Origin: JACKII01 sp963974445
GTDB lineage: Bacteria > Pseudomonadota > Alphaproteobacteria > Bin95
Reading direction: 5' to 3'
Assembly: GCA_963974445.1 (NCBI GenBank)
Contig: CAXBDI010000167.1
Location: forward strand, 1-5,573
DNA: 5,573 bases
The translations under genes and the position numbers were made by a program. The stretch's first letter is position 1; the number at the start of each line of letters is the position of its first letter. The notes below the pieces were generated by a model. The model saw nothing but the letters and a program-made list of their open reading frames with translations. It had not been told where the DNA came from and searched no databases. Shown here piece by piece: positions 1 to 5,573 of the stretch.

Positions 1-2
1 CG

Positions 3-569
3 GCGGTCTGGGATTTCGACGCCCTCTACGGCAACGACGAGATCAAGCTCGTCTGGCGCAGCCAGGGGGAGTATGCGTTGGAGGAAGACGCCTTCGAAAC
101 GCTGGAGAACCAAATCCGGCTGCAAGTGCCGATCTCCACTTTCTTCTACGCCGTGGCTGGCGTACGGGCCGCTACGCCAGTGGGGCCGGACCGCTTTTCC
201 GGTGTCATTGCATTGCGCGGTCTGGCGCCGCAGTGGTTTGAGATCGACCTTGAATTATTTGTCTCCGACAAACCGCAGGTCCGCTTCGAAGCAGAGTATC
301 AGGTGCTGTTTACCAACCGCATCTTCCTGGTGCCCAGCATCGAAGTTAACCTGCCGATGGTCGATGACGAGGCGGTCGGCTTGAGCGGGTTCGGCCCCAC
401 CATGGAGGTCGGCGCCCGGCTCCACTACGATGTAGTCGATCGGCTGTTCTCGCCCTATGTCGGCGTCAACTACGAACGCAGCTTTGGCGGAACCGCTAAC
501 CTGGCCCGTGCCGAAGGAAGGGAGGCTGGAACCGTCTCCATCGTGGTCGGCGCCCGTATTCTGTACTAA
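3..569 (+). CDS. copB: Copper resistance protein B (CopB family), outer membrane, 5'-truncated
   Basis: The open frame is entered at base 3 and ends at TAA 567-569, leaving 188 visible residues; the start, signal peptide and any Met/His-rich N-terminal part lie outside the window. The fragment has the character of the CopB family (copper resistance outer-membrane protein). It shows alternating hydrophobic beta-strand segments, GLAPQWFEI at bases 219-245 (family pattern GLAPYWFE), an acidic EAEYQVLFTNRIFL strand, and a closing SPYVGVNYERSFGGTA stretch from base 450 (family pattern APYVGVxWExxFGxTA). It ends in an aromatic residue (Tyr), as is usual for outer-membrane barrels. CopB proteins are known to sit in the outer membrane and to be linked to copper binding or efflux, commonly beside the multicopper oxidase CopA; that partner would lie upstream and cannot be seen here. 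The gene converges on tsaD and no clear U-tract terminator follows it. Family call is firm; the copper role is by homology. Confidence 0.85.
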   Translation, partial: AVWDFDALYGNDEIKLVWRSQGEYALEEDAFETLENQIRLQVPISTFFYAVAGVRAATPVGPDRFSGVIALRGLAPQWFEIDLELFVSDKPQVRFEAEYQVLFTNRIFLVPSIEVNLPMVDDEAVGLSGFGPTMEVGARLHYDVVDRLFSPYVGVNYERSFGGTANLARAEGREAGTVSIVVGARILY

Positions 570-598
570 ACCGGCTGCCGAGCAACTTGCTTCACCTG

Positions 599-662
599 TC
601 CCGGGCTTGACCTGGGATCCATGCCTGAGAGTCTCTCCCGCGTGACAGCCTCTCAGGCATGG
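599..662. repeat. Compound palindromic element: two adjoining stem-loops (REP-like)
   Basis: The first stem pairs TCCCGGG (599-605) with CCTGGGA (611-617) around a 5-base loop, with one G-T pair. One base later a perfect 13-base inverted repeat pairs CCATGCCTGAGAG (619-631) with CTCTCAGGCATGG (650-662) around an 18-base loop. No T-run follows on either strand, so a standard intrinsic terminator is not supported, although the structure could still stop or protect transcripts from the convergent genes. The CCCGGGCTTGACC-type core resembles dispersed intergenic palindromes that I recall from alphaproteobacterial genomes; that identity is inference, since only one copy is visible here. Confidence 0.65.
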
Positions 663-663
663 C

Positions 664-771
664 AATGCGGCTCTCATCCCGAGTGTCGCGCTGTACCGCT
701 TTGTAACGAAGCCGGCCATTGCGCTTGCCATGATCGGGCGAGCGCTTGCCGCCGATATGCCGTTCTCCTGG
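664..771 (+). pseudogene. Remnant of an IS701-type DDE transposase (short decayed fragment)
   Basis: In the frame of base 664 the plus strand encodes, from base 700, FVTKPAIALAMIGRAL followed by AADMPFSW ending at 771, after which the frame stops at TGA 778-780. Transposases of the IS701-like DDE group carry a segment of the form FATKPxLAxxMIxRALxAGVPFxWVxGDSVYG, and this fragment matches the part up to the Trp just before the catalytic GD. The Asp-containing remainder is not found in this frame, and no terminal inverted repeats of an intact insertion sequence are seen. It is therefore at most a scar of about 36 codons. The match is from memory of the family pattern, so chance resemblance remains possible. 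Confidence 0.5.
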
Positions 772-879
772 CGATTATGAGGATGCGTTCGCTGGCGTCT
801 GGACACGCGGCGCGCCGATCCACCGAAACGGAATTGCGACCGATAATACACCGCTAGGAAACTTCCTCTTTAACACTCC

Positions 880-1947
880 CTACCCCACTACAAGCCGCAT
901 ATCCGGCGCATCCAGCGGCCAGCGGGGGCGCACCGGGGCATCAAGGCCGTCCTGCTGGCCGAGCCTGAAGCGCTCCAGCCCGGCCCAGGCAACCATGGCG
1001 GCGTTGTCGGTACAGAGTGCCGCCGGCGGAGCGACTAGCTCTGCCCCCTGAGCCTGCGCCACCTCGGTCAAGCGGGTCCGCAGCGCCTGGTTGGCGGCGA
1101 CTCCGCCTGCAACCACCAAATGCCGGCACGCGCCGAACTCATCGGCGAAGCGCTCCATGGCCCGGCGGCAGCGGTCGGCCAGGACGTCGGCGCAGGCGGC
1201 CTGAAAACTGGCGCAGAGATCGGCGGCGGCCCGGTCGGCGGCATCGCCCGGCGGCATCGCCTGCACGGCCTGGCGCACCGCCGTCTTCAGCCCGGCGAAC
1301 GAAAAATCGCACCCGGACCGTCCCAACAGTGGCCGCGGCAGGGGGTAGCGGCGCGGATCGCCGCCCTTCGCCAAACGCTCGACCGCGGGGCCGCCCGGCT
1401 GCCCGAGCCCCAGCAGGCGCGCGGTCTTGTCGAAGGCCTCGCCGAGGGCGTCGTCGATGGTCGTGCCGTAGACTGCGTAGTTGCCAACGCCTGCGACGGC
1501 GACCAGTTGGCAATGGCCGCCGGACACCAACAGCAGCAGGTAGGGAAAGGCCACCCCGTCCGATAGCCGCGCAGACAGCGCGTGCGCCTCCAGGTGGTTG
1601 ACCGCGATGAATGGTTTGTCCCATGCCAGCGCCAGAGCCTTGGCCATTGTCGCCCCGACGATCACGCCGCCGATCAGGCCCGGCCCCGTGGTTGCCGCAA
1701 CCGCAGATAGGCCCTCAGTGGAAATTTGCGGATTGGTTAAAATTTCCTCTACCAATGGTCGCAATTTATGCAAGTGTGCCCTGGCTGCTATTTCCGGAAC
1801 AACGCCGCCAAACGGGGCGTGTTCGACCAATTGGCTATGGATCGCTTCACCGATGATTGTCCCATCGCCGCGCACGCAAGCGACCGCGGTTTCATCGCAG
1901 CTTGTTTCGATGCCCAACACGCACTGTTCGGCCGCTAAATTCTGCAT
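880..1947 (-). CDS. tsaD: tRNA N6-adenosine threonylcarbamoyltransferase TsaD (Gcp/YgjD/Kae1)
   Basis: The 355-residue product is full length for TsaD, the ASKHA-fold enzyme that moves the threonylcarbamoyl group from threonylcarbamoyl-AMP onto A37 of ANN-decoding tRNAs, acting with TsaB and TsaE in the cytoplasm. Family signatures appear in order: GIETSCDET at residues 12-20, PEIAARAH at 51-58, NHLEAH at 117-122 with metal-binding His118 and His122, LVSGGHCQLV at 140-149, DDALGEAFDKTARLLGL from 165, DFSFAGLKTA at 214-223, VVAGGVAAN at 278-286, and CTDNAAM at 312-318 whose Asp314 is the expected third metal ligand. The ATG start is supported by a GAGGA ribosome site (complement of 1951-1955) three bases upstream and by the short normal lead before the GIETS motif. 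It is divergent from hemC and stops at TAG. In many alphaproteobacteria gpsA follows tsaD; here the convergent copB fragment does instead. No key residue is missing. Confidence 0.97.
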   Translation of the reverse strand: MQNLAAEQCVLGIETSCDETAVACVRGDGTIIGEAIHSQLVEHAPFGGVVPEIAARAHLHKLRPLVEEILTNPQISTEGLSAVAATTGPGLIGGVIVGATMAKALALAWDKPFIAVNHLEAHALSARLSDGVAFPYLLLLVSGGHCQLVAVAGVGNYAVYGTTIDDALGEAFDKTARLLGLGQPGGPAVERLAKGGDPRRYPLPRPLLGRSGCDFSFAGLKTAVRQAVQAMPPGDAADRAAADLCASFQAACADVLADRCRRAMERFADEFGACRHLVVAGGVAANQALRTRLTEVAQAQGAELVAPPAALCTDNAAMVAWAGLERFRLGQQDGLDAPVRPRWPLDAPDMRLVVG

Positions 1948-2010
1948 AGGTCCTCGCTCTGGCGGGAAGAGATGCTTGCGCCGGCAAGACTCTTGTATAC
2001 AGGTAATCTT
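1948..2010. promoter_or_regulatory. Shared upstream region of divergent tsaD and hemC
   Basis: Only 63 bases lie between the tsaD start and the preferred hemC start, so both promoters must lie here or reach into the opposite coding sequence. A TATACA hexamer at 1996-2001 is a possible -10 element for hemC, but no good -35 stands at the usual distance (GCTTGC at 1974-1979 is the nearest match, 16 bases away). A small inverted repeat CTTGC-GCCG-GCAAG spans 1975-1988 and could be an operator half-site pair or a leader hairpin. That promoters are present follows from the divergent layout; the exact elements are weak guesses. Confidence 0.4.
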
Positions 2011-2961
2011 ATGACGTCCGAACGGCCACCTCTTCGCATCGGGACAAGGGGCAGTCCCTTGGCACTGATCCAGGCGCGCAGTGTTGCGGCCTTACTCACG
2101 CGCACGGACCCGCGGCTGGTCGAAGGCGACGCGCCGCAACTCGCGATTATCCGCACTTCCGGCGACAAGATTCAGGACCGCCGGTTGGCCGATATCGGTG
2201 GCAAGGCCCTATTCACCAAAGAGATCGAACGCGCGCTGGTCGATGGCGAGATCGATATGGCGGTGCACAGCGCCAAGGATCTGGAGACGGAACTGGCGCC
2301 GGGGACGGTCATCGGCGCGATTCTGCCGCGCGAAGACGTGCGTGATGCGCTGATCGCGCCAGGGTGTGGCTCGCTTGGCGACCTGCCGCAAGGCGCCATT
2401 GTCGGCACCGCCTCCCTGCGGCGGCAGTCGCAACTGCTGCGGGTGCGGCCCGATGTCCGGGTGCAGTTGATGCGCGGCAATGTCGAGACCCGGCTGGCCA
2501 AACTGGCGGCGGGCGAGGTGCAGGCGACGTTCCTCGCCGCAGCCGGGCTCAATCGCCTCGGCAAGGCCGAATACATCGACGCCCTGCTCGACCCGGCGGA
2601 GATGCTGCCGGCGGCGGGTCAGGGCGCCATCGCGGTGCAGTGCCGCGCCGACGACATGATTGCGCTGGCGCTGCTCTGCATGATGAACGATCCCGCCGCT
2701 GCGGCAGAGGTTCGCGCCGAAAGGGCCGTGCTGGCCGAATTGGGCGGATCGTGCCATACCCCGATTGCGGTACTGGCCGAGGCAGAGATCCGTGGCCGCC
2801 TGCAAATCCGCGCTCGCGTGTTGCGCCCCGACGGCTCTGCGGTATGGCAGGTGGAGGGGTCGGGCACATGGGCGGAGGGAACTGGACTTGGACGAAACCT
2901 AGGGGCCGACCTCAGCCGCCAATGCGATCCCGACCTGCTTATAGGACCGTCCGGCAAATAG
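2011..2961 (+). CDS. hemC: Hydroxymethylbilane synthase (porphobilinogen deaminase) HemC
   Basis: The enzyme joins four porphobilinogen molecules into the linear tetrapyrrole hydroxymethylbilane, the step before uroporphyrinogen III in heme and related pathways. From ATG 2011 it has 316 residues, normal for the family. It opens with LRIGTRGSPLALIQ and carries GKALFTKEIERAL, DMAVHSAKDLE with the catalytic Asp82, VGTASLRRQ with Arg137 and Arg138, MRGNVETRL with Arg155 and Arg161, and GGSCHTPIA with Cys248, the residue that holds the dipyrromethane cofactor. Start choice: an in-frame ATG at 1972 would add 13 residues (MLAPARLLYTGNL) not typical of HemC; it has GGGAAGAG just before it, while 2011 has only AGG at 2001-2003. 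I prefer 2011 because it places the conserved motif at the usual distance from the N-terminus. hemD overlaps or follows closely. Confidence 0.96.
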   Translation: MTSERPPLRIGTRGSPLALIQARSVAALLTRTDPRLVEGDAPQLAIIRTSGDKIQDRRLADIGGKALFTKEIERALVDGEIDMAVHSAKDLETELAPGTVIGAILPREDVRDALIAPGCGSLGDLPQGAIVGTASLRRQSQLLRVRPDVRVQLMRGNVETRLAKLAAGEVQATFLAAAGLNRLGKAEYIDALLDPAEMLPAAGQGAIAVQCRADDMIALALLCMMNDPAAAAEVRAERAVLAELGGSCHTPIAVLAEAEIRGRLQIRARVLRPDGSAVWQVEGSGTWAEGTGLGRNLGADLSRQCDPDLLIGPSGK

Positions 2962-3794
2962 ACCGGAGGCGACCGCTCCGCGCCAAACCTGTTAGGGAAA
3001 CGCGAGCCATCGGTGCGCGCCGCTCCGTGCTGATCACCAGACCGATCGATCCCCACTCACCGCTGCAACAAGCGCTTCGGGCGCGTCGCATACCGATGTT
3101 AAAACTGTCATTGCTGAGGGTAGAGCCGACCATCATTACAGACGCGCAGCACTGGGATGGCGTGCAGGCGTTGCTGGCCACCAGCGCGAACGCATTTACC
3201 GGCCTCGATAGAACGGCGATTCTGGAGGGCTTACCGGTTTTCGCCGTAGGCTCTGCGGCGGCAAGCGCCGCGGTCGCCGCCGGCTTCACCGATGTCAGAA
3301 CCGCCCGCAACGCACAGGACATGGCAGCCGCGGTGCGGCAGTCCTGTGCACCGGACTGCGGGCTGCTAGTCTACCGCGCCGGCCGCGATACCGCCCGCGA
3401 CCTGGCGCGGATGCTCTCGGGCTTTGACCTTCGCATCGCCGAAGCCTACATTGCTCATCCGATTGACCGGCTGCCACCCGCCATCCGCCGCGCAATCGCA
3501 CGGGGCGAAGTCGGCACTATGATTGTCTATTCTGCCCGTGCGGCAGCAGCGTTTGTTGCGGCGTGCCGACACGCTGGTATCCTGTACCAGGCCCGGCGGA
3601 TCGAAACGCTGTGTCTGAGCCAACGCATCGCGGCCCGGCTCCGCGCTTCCGGCTGGCGGCTTGCCTGGGGCGCACCGGCACCGCAGGCGGACCGTCTGGC
3701 CTATCGATTGATCGGCCGCCGGATCGCTTCGCGGCCGCTATCGACCGAGACCGCCATTGCATCGGCCGCCGCCGGTGTCCCGCAGCCTACCTGA
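2922..3794 (+). CDS. hemD: Uroporphyrinogen-III synthase HemD
   Basis: HemD cyclises hydroxymethylbilane with inversion of ring D to give uroporphyrinogen III, directly after HemC. The family is poorly conserved, but the two-domain pattern is readable: VLITRP at residues 36-41, LLATSANAF at 84-92, PVFAVGSAAA (105-114), a second half with LLVYRAGRDTARDLARML at 148-165, IAEAYIAHPI with Tyr176 at the position of the family's conserved Tyr, TMIVYSARAAAAF at 199-211 and CLSQRIAARLRASGW at 231-245. The only ATG ahead of the core is 2922, giving 290 residues and overlapping hemC by 40 bases; the first 35 residues are Arg-rich and unlike HemD. A GTG at 3027 would start exactly at VLITRP and give 255 residues, the usual family length, but neither start has a well-placed ribosome site. 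Identity is supported by position after hemC; the start is uncertain. Confidence 0.85.
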   Translation: MRSRPAYRTVRQIDRRRPLRAKPVRETRAIGARRSVLITRPIDPHSPLQQALRARRIPMLKLSLLRVEPTIITDAQHWDGVQALLATSANAFTGLDRTAILEGLPVFAVGSAAASAAVAAGFTDVRTARNAQDMAAAVRQSCAPDCGLLVYRAGRDTARDLARMLSGFDLRIAEAYIAHPIDRLPPAIRRAIARGEVGTMIVYSARAAAAFVAACRHAGILYQARRIETLCLSQRIAARLRASGWRLAWGAPAPQADRLAYRLIGRRIASRPLSTETAIASAAAGVPQPT

Positions 3795-3803
3795 GAAGAG
3801 GCA

Positions 3804-5084
3804 ATGACCAGTTCTTCCCCCTCATCGACTGACGAAACCGACAAACCATCGGCAGAGCCTGCGGCTGAACCAGCGCCAGAGCAAGAGCCGGTGCCAGAAC
3901 CAACGTCCGAGCAAGAAGAGCCGACGCCAAAGCCAGCGCAGTCGCAGACACGTATTTGGTTGGCCATCATCGCTGTGGTCGTGGTATTCGGCGTCGGTTT
4001 CCTCTGGCTGTATCAGCAAGTGCGCGACTGGGACCCCGGCGCCACCGACCGCGTGGCGCAAAGCGCTCGCCTGACTCAACTGTCGGCGGAGGTCGGCGGC
4101 CTCGCTAAGACCCCTGCCTTTGCGGACCCGGCCATCGTCGACCAATTGCAGGCGAACGTCGCGGACCTGACGAAGCGCGCCTCCGAACTGGCCACGAGCG
4201 TCACCGCGCTGGGCGAGCAGGTGGCCCAACGCGTTACGACCGTCGACGCGCGCCTTAGTGCGCAGGCTGAGCGGCTTGATTCGGAACGTAACGCCGCCAC
4301 CGAGGCGGTCGAGGCACTCACGCAGCGCATTGCAGACCTCGAAGCCTCCGCGGGCCAGCGACTGGACCGGCAGGCCGCCGCATTGCAGGCGGTCGCCGAT
4401 CAGGCGGCGGCGGCACGCTCCAGCCTCGATGCCCTGACCTCTCAGCGGGCCGAAGAGGGGCGAACGCTGGCGGCAAACATCGAAACGCTGAAAACGACAA
4501 CTGCCGCCATGACCGAGCGGCTGTCTGCCATCGAGGCTTGGATGAAAGAGGCCCAGCCGGCGCGCGTCGCAGAACAGTTGGTTGGTTTGGCGGAATTGCG
4601 GCGGCTCGTGGATGCCGGCGCTCCCTTCGCCGCCCCGCTGGCCCGCGTACAGCAAAGCCTGCCGGCAGCAGCGCCTTCGCAGAGCGACGCCCAGTGGACC
4701 GACTATGCCGATACGGGCATCCCGACCATCGCCGAACTGGGCCAACGCCTGCAGCGCATCGCGGCCACTCGCCCGAACGCCAGCCCGGTCGAAAGCGGCA
4801 GCGAATGGGTCGATAGCGCCGTCGGATCGCTGCTGCGCGGCGTACGGGTCGGCGACGGTCCGCCGCTTGGCGCCGATCCCGTCGCCACCGCCTTGTACCA
4901 GGCACAGCAAGCATTGGCCAAAGGCGACCTGGACGCAGCAGATGCTGCGGTTGCCGCCATTGCCGAACAGGTGCCTGCTATAGTGGAATGGCGAAAGGCG
5001 TTGACCGCGCGCCGCAATGCCGCCGCCGCTATCGCGGCGTGGGATAAATCCGTGCTTGCCGCCATCAGCGAGGCCCCGCAATGA
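3804..5084 (+). CDS. Mitofilin/Mic60-like membrane protein (COG4223 type)
   Basis: This 426-residue protein begins with a low-complexity acidic, proline-rich tail (residues 1-49, many Glu-Pro repeats). One strong transmembrane segment follows (about 51-70, IWLAIIAVVVVFGVGFLWLY), then a long Ala/Gln/Glu/Leu-rich region predicted to be coiled coil (about 83-250), and a helical C-terminal part (about 255-425) including LRRLVDAGAPFAAPLARVQ, YADTGIPTIAELGQRL and a final ALAKGDLDAADAAVAAI segment. That order and the C-terminal phrases fit alphaproteobacterial mitofilin homologues, relatives of mitochondrial Mic60, which shape inner membranes at crista junctions. With no signal peptidase site it should stay anchored in the inner membrane with the coiled coil in the periplasm. 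The ATG has GAAGAGG just upstream, with short spacing. It sits nine bases after hemD and overlaps hemY by four bases. The membrane-shaping role is by homology; a direct role in heme synthesis is not shown. Confidence 0.85.
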   Translation: MTSSSPSSTDETDKPSAEPAAEPAPEQEPVPEPTSEQEEPTPKPAQSQTRIWLAIIAVVVVFGVGFLWLYQQVRDWDPGATDRVAQSARLTQLSAEVGGLAKTPAFADPAIVDQLQANVADLTKRASELATSVTALGEQVAQRVTTVDARLSAQAERLDSERNAATEAVEALTQRIADLEASAGQRLDRQAAALQAVADQAAAARSSLDALTSQRAEEGRTLAANIETLKTTTAAMTERLSAIEAWMKEAQPARVAEQLVGLAELRRLVDAGAPFAAPLARVQQSLPAAAPSQSDAQWTDYADTGIPTIAELGQRLQRIAATRPNASPVESGSEWVDSAVGSLLRGVRVGDGPPLGADPVATALYQAQQALAKGDLDAADAAVAAIAEQVPAIVEWRKALTARRNAAAAIAAWDKSVLAAISEAPQ

Positions 5085-5573
5085 TCCGCGCAATTTTCCT
5101 TTTCGTTGTTTTCGGCGCGATCATCTTCGTGGCGAACTGGCTGCTGGAGCATCCGGGAACCATCGCCATTCAGTGGCAAGGACTGCAAATCAACGAGTCT
5201 GTCGCCTGGGCCATCGGCATGCTGGCGCTGCTGGTGCTGGCAATTGTCCTGGTTGTCTGGCTGCTGAGCTGGCTGGTACGCGCGCCCTGGATGGCCGCCA
5301 GCCGATATAGCCGAGCCAGGCGGGAGAAGGGCCAGCAGGCCATCTCGCTCGGCATGGTCGCCATCGCCGCGGGCGACCGGGAGGAGGCGCGGAAACAATC
5401 GAAGCGCGCCTCGCAACTGGTGCCGCACCAACCGCTCGCCACGCTGCTGGCCGCGCAGACGGCGCAGTTGGAGGGCGACGACCAGGCCGCCCATCGCTAC
5501 TTCACCAAATTGGCGGAAACGCCGGACACCGCGTTCCTCGGCCTGCGGGGCCTGTGGATGCAGGCGATGAAGG
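5081..5573 (+). CDS. hemY: HemY-type inner-membrane TPR protein, 3'-truncated
   Basis: The frame opens at ATG 5081 inside the ATGA that ends the mitofilin-like gene, and stays open to the window end (164 visible residues; stop not present). A GAGG at 5070-5073 lies seven bases upstream, so translational coupling is likely. The visible part matches the HemY N-terminal domain: a first membrane segment (residues 2-18), the hallmark LEHPGTIAIQWQG at 22-34, a second membrane segment (about 42-66), an Arg-rich cytoplasmic-like patch (about 67-83), and the helical start of the TPR region with GMVAIAAGDREEARKQSKRA and LLAAQTAQLEGDDQAAHRYF, closing in LGLRGLWMQAM. Proteobacterial HemY of this kind is commonly co-transcribed with hemC and hemD. 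It is distinct from the protoporphyrinogen oxidase of the same name in Gram-positive bacteria, and its biochemical role is not firmly settled. Confidence 0.93.
   Translation, partial: MIRAIFLFVVFGAIIFVANWLLEHPGTIAIQWQGLQINESVAWAIGMLALLVLAIVLVVWLLSWLVRAPWMAASRYSRARREKGQQAISLGMVAIAAGDREEARKQSKRASQLVPHQPLATLLAAQTAQLEGDDQAAHRYFTKLAETPDTAFLGLRGLWMQAMK

Larger units (their letters stand above)
570..879. other. Intergenic stretch between convergent copB and tsaD, no intact gene
   Basis: These 310 bases separate two genes that end towards each other, so no promoter is needed here. I see two adjoining stem-loops at 599-662 and, immediately after them, a short reading frame resembling a piece of a DDE transposase (664-771). 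A 9-base direct repeat GCGCTTGCC (721-729 and 742-750) lies within that reading frame and is explained by repeated Ala-Leu-Ala codons. From 772 to 879 I recognise nothing: both plus-strand frames soon close or are featureless, and there is no hairpin followed by a T-run that would be a clear terminator for either flanking gene. Confidence 0.7.

Noticed and set aside
721..750. Direct repeat GCGCTTGCC (721-729, 742-750) as a possible protein-binding site or repeat array
   Set aside because: Only two copies, and both encode Ala-Leu-Ala in the transposase-like frame, which explains the repetition.
255..851. Minus-strand open frame of 198 codons over the end of copB and the intergenic gap
   Set aside because: It crosses the copB coding region antisense, includes the palindromic element, has no recognisable domain and no good ribosome site; it is best explained as a chance frame.
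856..867. AGGAA-AC-TTCCT inverted repeat as terminator of tsaD
   Set aside because: A 5-base AT-containing stem with a 2-base loop is too weak and has no T-run in the needed direction.
1017..1601. Plus-strand open frame of 194 codons over tsaD
   Set aside because: Arg/Pro/Ala-rich translation with no motif, opposite the well-supported tsaD coding sequence.
2364..2921. Upstream extension of the hemD frame running through hemC
   Set aside because: Its translation is low-complexity Arg/Ala/Gly-rich and lies wholly within the strongly supported hemC frame; it is only an open shadow frame leading into hemD.
3822..5093. Long antisense open frame (423 codons) lying opposite almost all of the mitofilin-like gene
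   Set aside because: It mirrors the sense gene, is Arg/Gly-rich without recognisable motifs, and is typical of stop-poor complementary frames in GC-rich DNA; the sense frame has a ribosome site, coherent domains and operon spacing.

Overview
The window comes from a GC-rich genome, most likely an alphaproteobacterium. The best evidence is the gene order hemC-hemD-mitofilin/Mic60-like-hemY with tsaD divergent from hemC, an arrangement I associate with Alphaproteobacteria (possibly Rhodospirillales-like; the order is a guess). Calls rest on reading translations and recognising motifs; no database search was run.

Left part (1-569): the 3' two thirds or so of a copB-type gene for an outer-membrane copper resistance protein, reading rightwards and cut by the window edge. 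It is followed by about 310 bases without an intact gene (570-879). That stretch holds a compound palindromic element (two adjoining stem-loops, 599-662) and a short stretch whose translation looks like the scar of an IS701-type DDE transposase (about 664-771). This is probably an accessory/core junction.

Middle (880-1947, minus strand): an intact tsaD, the catalytic subunit for the N6-threonylcarbamoyl (t6A) modification of ANN-decoding tRNAs. It converges on copB and is divergent from hemC across a short shared upstream region (1948-2010).

Right part (2011-5573, plus strand): a tightly packed four-gene run. hemC (hydroxymethylbilane synthase) makes the linear tetrapyrrole and hemD (uroporphyrinogen-III synthase) cyclises it. 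Nine bases after hemD comes a single-pass membrane protein with a coiled coil and a mitofilin-like C-terminus. Its stop overlaps the start of hemY by four bases (ATGA). hemY encodes an inner-membrane TPR-type protein and runs off the window end. The spacing suggests one transcript joining early tetrapyrrole synthesis to two membrane-anchored proteins. I see no obviously new defence or mobile system. The points most worth a second look are the Mic60-like protein inside the heme operon, the transposase scar with palindromes, and the uncertain hemD and hemC starts.
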